DNA from: Tritrichomonas musculus
Lineage: Eukaryota; Parabasalia; Tritrichomonadida; Tritrichomonadidae
Direction: 5' to 3'
DNA length: 64,000 nt
Assembly: GCA_039105265.1 (NCBI GenBank)
Contig: JAPFFF010000059.1
Coordinates: 248,001-312,000, forward strand
The position numbers and the translations under genes are program-made. Numbering within the stretch: position 1 is the first letter of the stretch; each line of letters starts with the position of its first letter. Positions 61,764 through 64,000 of this stretch are shown one piece after another. The notes below the pieces were generated by a model. The model was not told where the DNA came from. It ran no database searches and was given only the letters and a program-made list of their open reading frames with translations.

Positions 61764-62690
61764 GCACTAAGAAATGTATCAAGTTAGTTAGACATCTTAA
61801 TTGAGCTGAATACAATGCAGGTGAATTTGTGTCGTTTTGCTAATGTAAGTTTTTTGAGCGTGATAAGAAATTAAATAATAATAATATAGTTAGTGGACAA
61901 AAGTCAATTTCTGGACAAAAGTCTGTTTCACTACTGTTTCTTCATTATAGAATAATAATTTTTCCATGAAAATTTATTATAATAAAATGTATTAAATGTA
62001 ATCATTTTTTATGCCATTAAAAAGTATTTTAAAGGATAAACAAAATCATATAAATAATTGGAAAAAATTATCAAATGTTTTTCTTTTTTAGTATTTATAT
62101 TTTTACGAATTTTGTTATTTAATTGATGGAAAATTCTCTTTAAATTGCAATGTTTTTATTAAGATATTTCAAAATATTTCTTTTGGCATTAGTCTCAAAA
62201 AGTTTGCTTTTGAACTTTTTGAAACAATTACTAAAAATCTTTAAAAATTGAAGAAAAATGAGCATTTATGGTAAGTAAAAAGAGTAATGGCTGTAAAATA
62301 ATTGATAAATCTAATTTATAAATACAAATTATTCATTTTTAATTTTTGCAAAATATATTTAAAAATTATTCATTTTTTAATATAAAAATTATCATCTAAG
62401 ATCAATAAATACAGATATTGATATGAAAAATGGAAAAAATTGAATTGAATGGCATACCTAAAAATAGAAAAATACACTGGTGCTTATTATCTAATAACTT
62501 TCGCTAATTGCAATATTATAAGATGAAAATAAATCATTAAATGAATATTATTCTTGCAAATTAGGTATCATGCTAATATTACTTAAAATTATGAAAAGAT
62601 GCCCAAATAAATTTGAATCAAACAAAACAGTATTACCTAAAATTTAATAAATGAAATATTGAATAAAATATCCAACATTTATTTAAAAGA
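61764..62690. other. gene-free AT-rich stretch
   Basis: No coding sequence. TGGACAAAAGTC occurs twice at about 61893 and 61912. An inverted motif pair, CTCAAAAAGTT (62194-62204) and AACTTTTTGAA (62213-62223), lies near the middle. Confidence 0.5.
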
Positions 62691-62698
62691 CAAAAAAC

Positions 62699-63027
62699 AT
62701 GGATGCTGAAGATGCAGAAATTTTACATTTTGCCATTTTGGATAATTAACACAAGCAATAGGTGAAGATGCAGCAGAAATTTTACATTTTGCCATTTTGG
62801 ATAGTCCAACTGCATATATATGTCTCCCAGAATCAGAAGAAATTGTTTCATTAAGGAAACAAAATCCAACAGATAATCAACCAAAATGTTATCAATTCAA
62901 AGCTATCCAATCACCACCAGGAAAAGAACAAATTTTTCAAGCTATTAAAGCCAAGTTCAACAGTTCTGTTTATTTATGGCATTGTGCAAAATCTGATCAT
63001 TATTATCAAATTAATCAGATTAATTGA
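62699..63027 (+). pseudogene. PARP-like catalytic-domain fragment with internal 55-bp duplication
   Basis: ATG 62699 opens MDAEDAEILHFAILDN and stops at 62749. A second copy of the same segment (62764-62803, offset about 55-58 bp) continues in another frame as GEDAAEILHFAILDSPTAYI, then ESEEIVSLRKQNPTDNQPKC, ending at 63027. The order, with a YQF block, IKAKFNSSVYLWHCAKSDHY and then a stop, resembles the N-terminal half of PARP6/8/16-like mono-ADP-ribosyltransferase domains around the H-G-S motif, here HCA. The Tyr and Glu of the H-Y-E triad are missing, so it is a fragment. Assignment is from memory of the family pattern. Confidence 0.45.
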
Positions 63028-63384
63028 TCAGATCAACTTCTTTTAAGGAATGTTAATGATGATTTCAGAAAAAAATACCATTTTATTTGATTGACAAACT
63101 CTGTTTACAGGCAATGGACTTGGTTGTCTTATAGTTGTCAATTTGTCATTGTCATTTAACAACTTTATATTTGACTATAATTGTTATTCAAAAATTCACA
63201 GATTTTAAGAGATTTGAAAATTGTGTAAACCTCAGAAAATTTGGTAAACCTTAACTTTTTCTCCAGATCTAATAGTATTTATTCAACGCTGATTTTTTTA
63301 TAGCTTATTCACACTTTGACAAATATTATATTTGATTCTCGAAGGAAATGAGTAAAATTTTTCAAAAAACAATTATTTTTTTTT

Positions 63385-63748
63385 TTAAGGGCGTCCGTCC
63401 TAAAAATGTTGTAAACTTGTTAATATTGAATAAACTCATAGAATACATCTTTCAATACTTCCAAATTATGAAAAAGTTTAGGTCAAAAATGATGATATTT
63501 GTCCTAAACGATCAAAAAATAATTATTTTTTGAGACCGATAAAATTTTACGAAAAATAATTTTATATTAAAATGCAAAAATAATGCATAAAAAAAATTTT
63601 TTTTAATATATCATCAATCTATAAATAATAGACATTTTATTTTCTCCAAAATATAATTGATTCTTCAACTTTTTTTACTCTAAAAAAGATTAAAATATTT
63701 GAGAAATCTCATTGAATTCTGATTATTGAATTGGACGTACGCCCTTAA
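63385..63748. mobile_element. 364-bp MITE with TTAA-bounded inverted repeats
   Basis: TTAAGGGCGTCCGTCC (63385-63400) matches the inverse of GGACGTACGCCCTTAA (63733-63748) with one mismatch. TTAA bounds both ends, as at 13806-14051. The interior is AT-rich; a 61-codon frame inside is not convincing. An ACACCCTTAA end-like sequence at 47-56 could be the edge of a related element cut by the window. Confidence 0.65.
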
Positions 63749-64000
63749 ATTCTAGTTAATCTTCATAAAATATAGATTTTTAAAAAAATTAACAAGGGGA
63801 AAACAATTGGAATGTCTTATTTTATTTAGAAATGAGAAAAAAAAGAAAATATGCAGAAACTCTTTCAACTTTTTCATGAAATATTTTTCATCCCATAGAA
63901 TCATAATTATGAAACTTATAATACTGATCTAACAAATGATTTTAAAAATATTGAATAAATAAAAGATTATATATGTTTGCTTTATCAAAAAATATTTTGG

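Noticed and set aside
1-64000. tRNA, rRNA, or virus-like and Polinton elements
   Set aside because: No tRNA B-box/A-box pair or rRNA-like conserved stretch was seen, and no capsid, integrase, reverse transcriptase or polymerase-like reading was recognised.

Overview
The window looks like nuclear DNA of a parabasalid protist, most likely a Tritrichomonas-type trichomonad. It is very AT-rich and full of homopolymer runs. Its genes are intronless as far as I can see, and many belong to families expanded in trichomonads: BspA-like leucine-rich repeat proteins, ankyrin proteins with a shared alpha-helical N-terminal domain, TKL kinases fused to Sel1 repeats, BTB-like proteins and DDE transposases. 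The species is an inference; no rRNA, tRNA or marker gene was found.

Layout. 1-5.8 kb: an unidentified coding relic, then an ankyrin-pseudokinase gene split by one in-frame stop, then a reversed fragment copied from that gene. 5.8-8.7 kb: gene-free AT-rich DNA. 8.7-12.6 kb: a complete-looking hAT transposon (8-bp target duplication, 17-bp terminal inverted repeats) carrying a 24-bp minisatellite and a transposase gene with one in-frame stop. 12.7-14.1 kb: two MITE-like elements. 14.1-17.9 kb: gene-poor. 17.9-21.5 kb: a pogo/DDE_1-type transposase gene followed by 24 copies of a 62-bp repeat. 21.5-23.9 kb: gene-free, with two inverted-repeat elements and a reversed copy of the leader of the first gene. 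23.9-27.3 kb: an intact TKL kinase-Sel1 gene convergent with a VAMP7-like R-SNARE. 27.9-31.0 kb: decayed Sel1-family pieces around a frameshifted BTB-like/Tubby-like gene. 31.0-38.9 kb: a recent tandem duplication of a two-gene block, an ankyrin-family N-terminal protein followed by a BspA-like LRR protein ending in two UBR-box zinc fingers. 39.3-41.5 kb: a BTB/BACK-coiled-coil-glycine-rich protein. 42.4-49.7 kb: a divergent pair of large, interrupted genes, one unidentified and one with a SecA-like ATPase motor, whose upstream regions resemble each other. 49.8-52.0 kb: a copied gene start and an N-lobe-less kinase fused to an RRM. 52.4-57.1 kb: a DYRK-type kinase, an RCC1-like protein, a metallophosphoesterase and a PAS-domain gene remnant. 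57.5-60.8 kb: an ankyrin gene whose repeat region has become a 187-bp, out-of-frame satellite. 61.0-64.0 kb: a Sel1 gene with two in-frame stops, a PARP-like fragment and a MITE-like element.

The intact genes are signalling and trafficking proteins (kinases, SNARE, phosphoesterase, RCC1, LRR/UBR) that need not act together. The region's main character is gene birth and decay. At least five loci keep long open frames broken only by in-frame stops, four more carry single frameshifts near A-rich runs or at duplication joints, and pieces of genes and promoters have been copied locally in both orientations.
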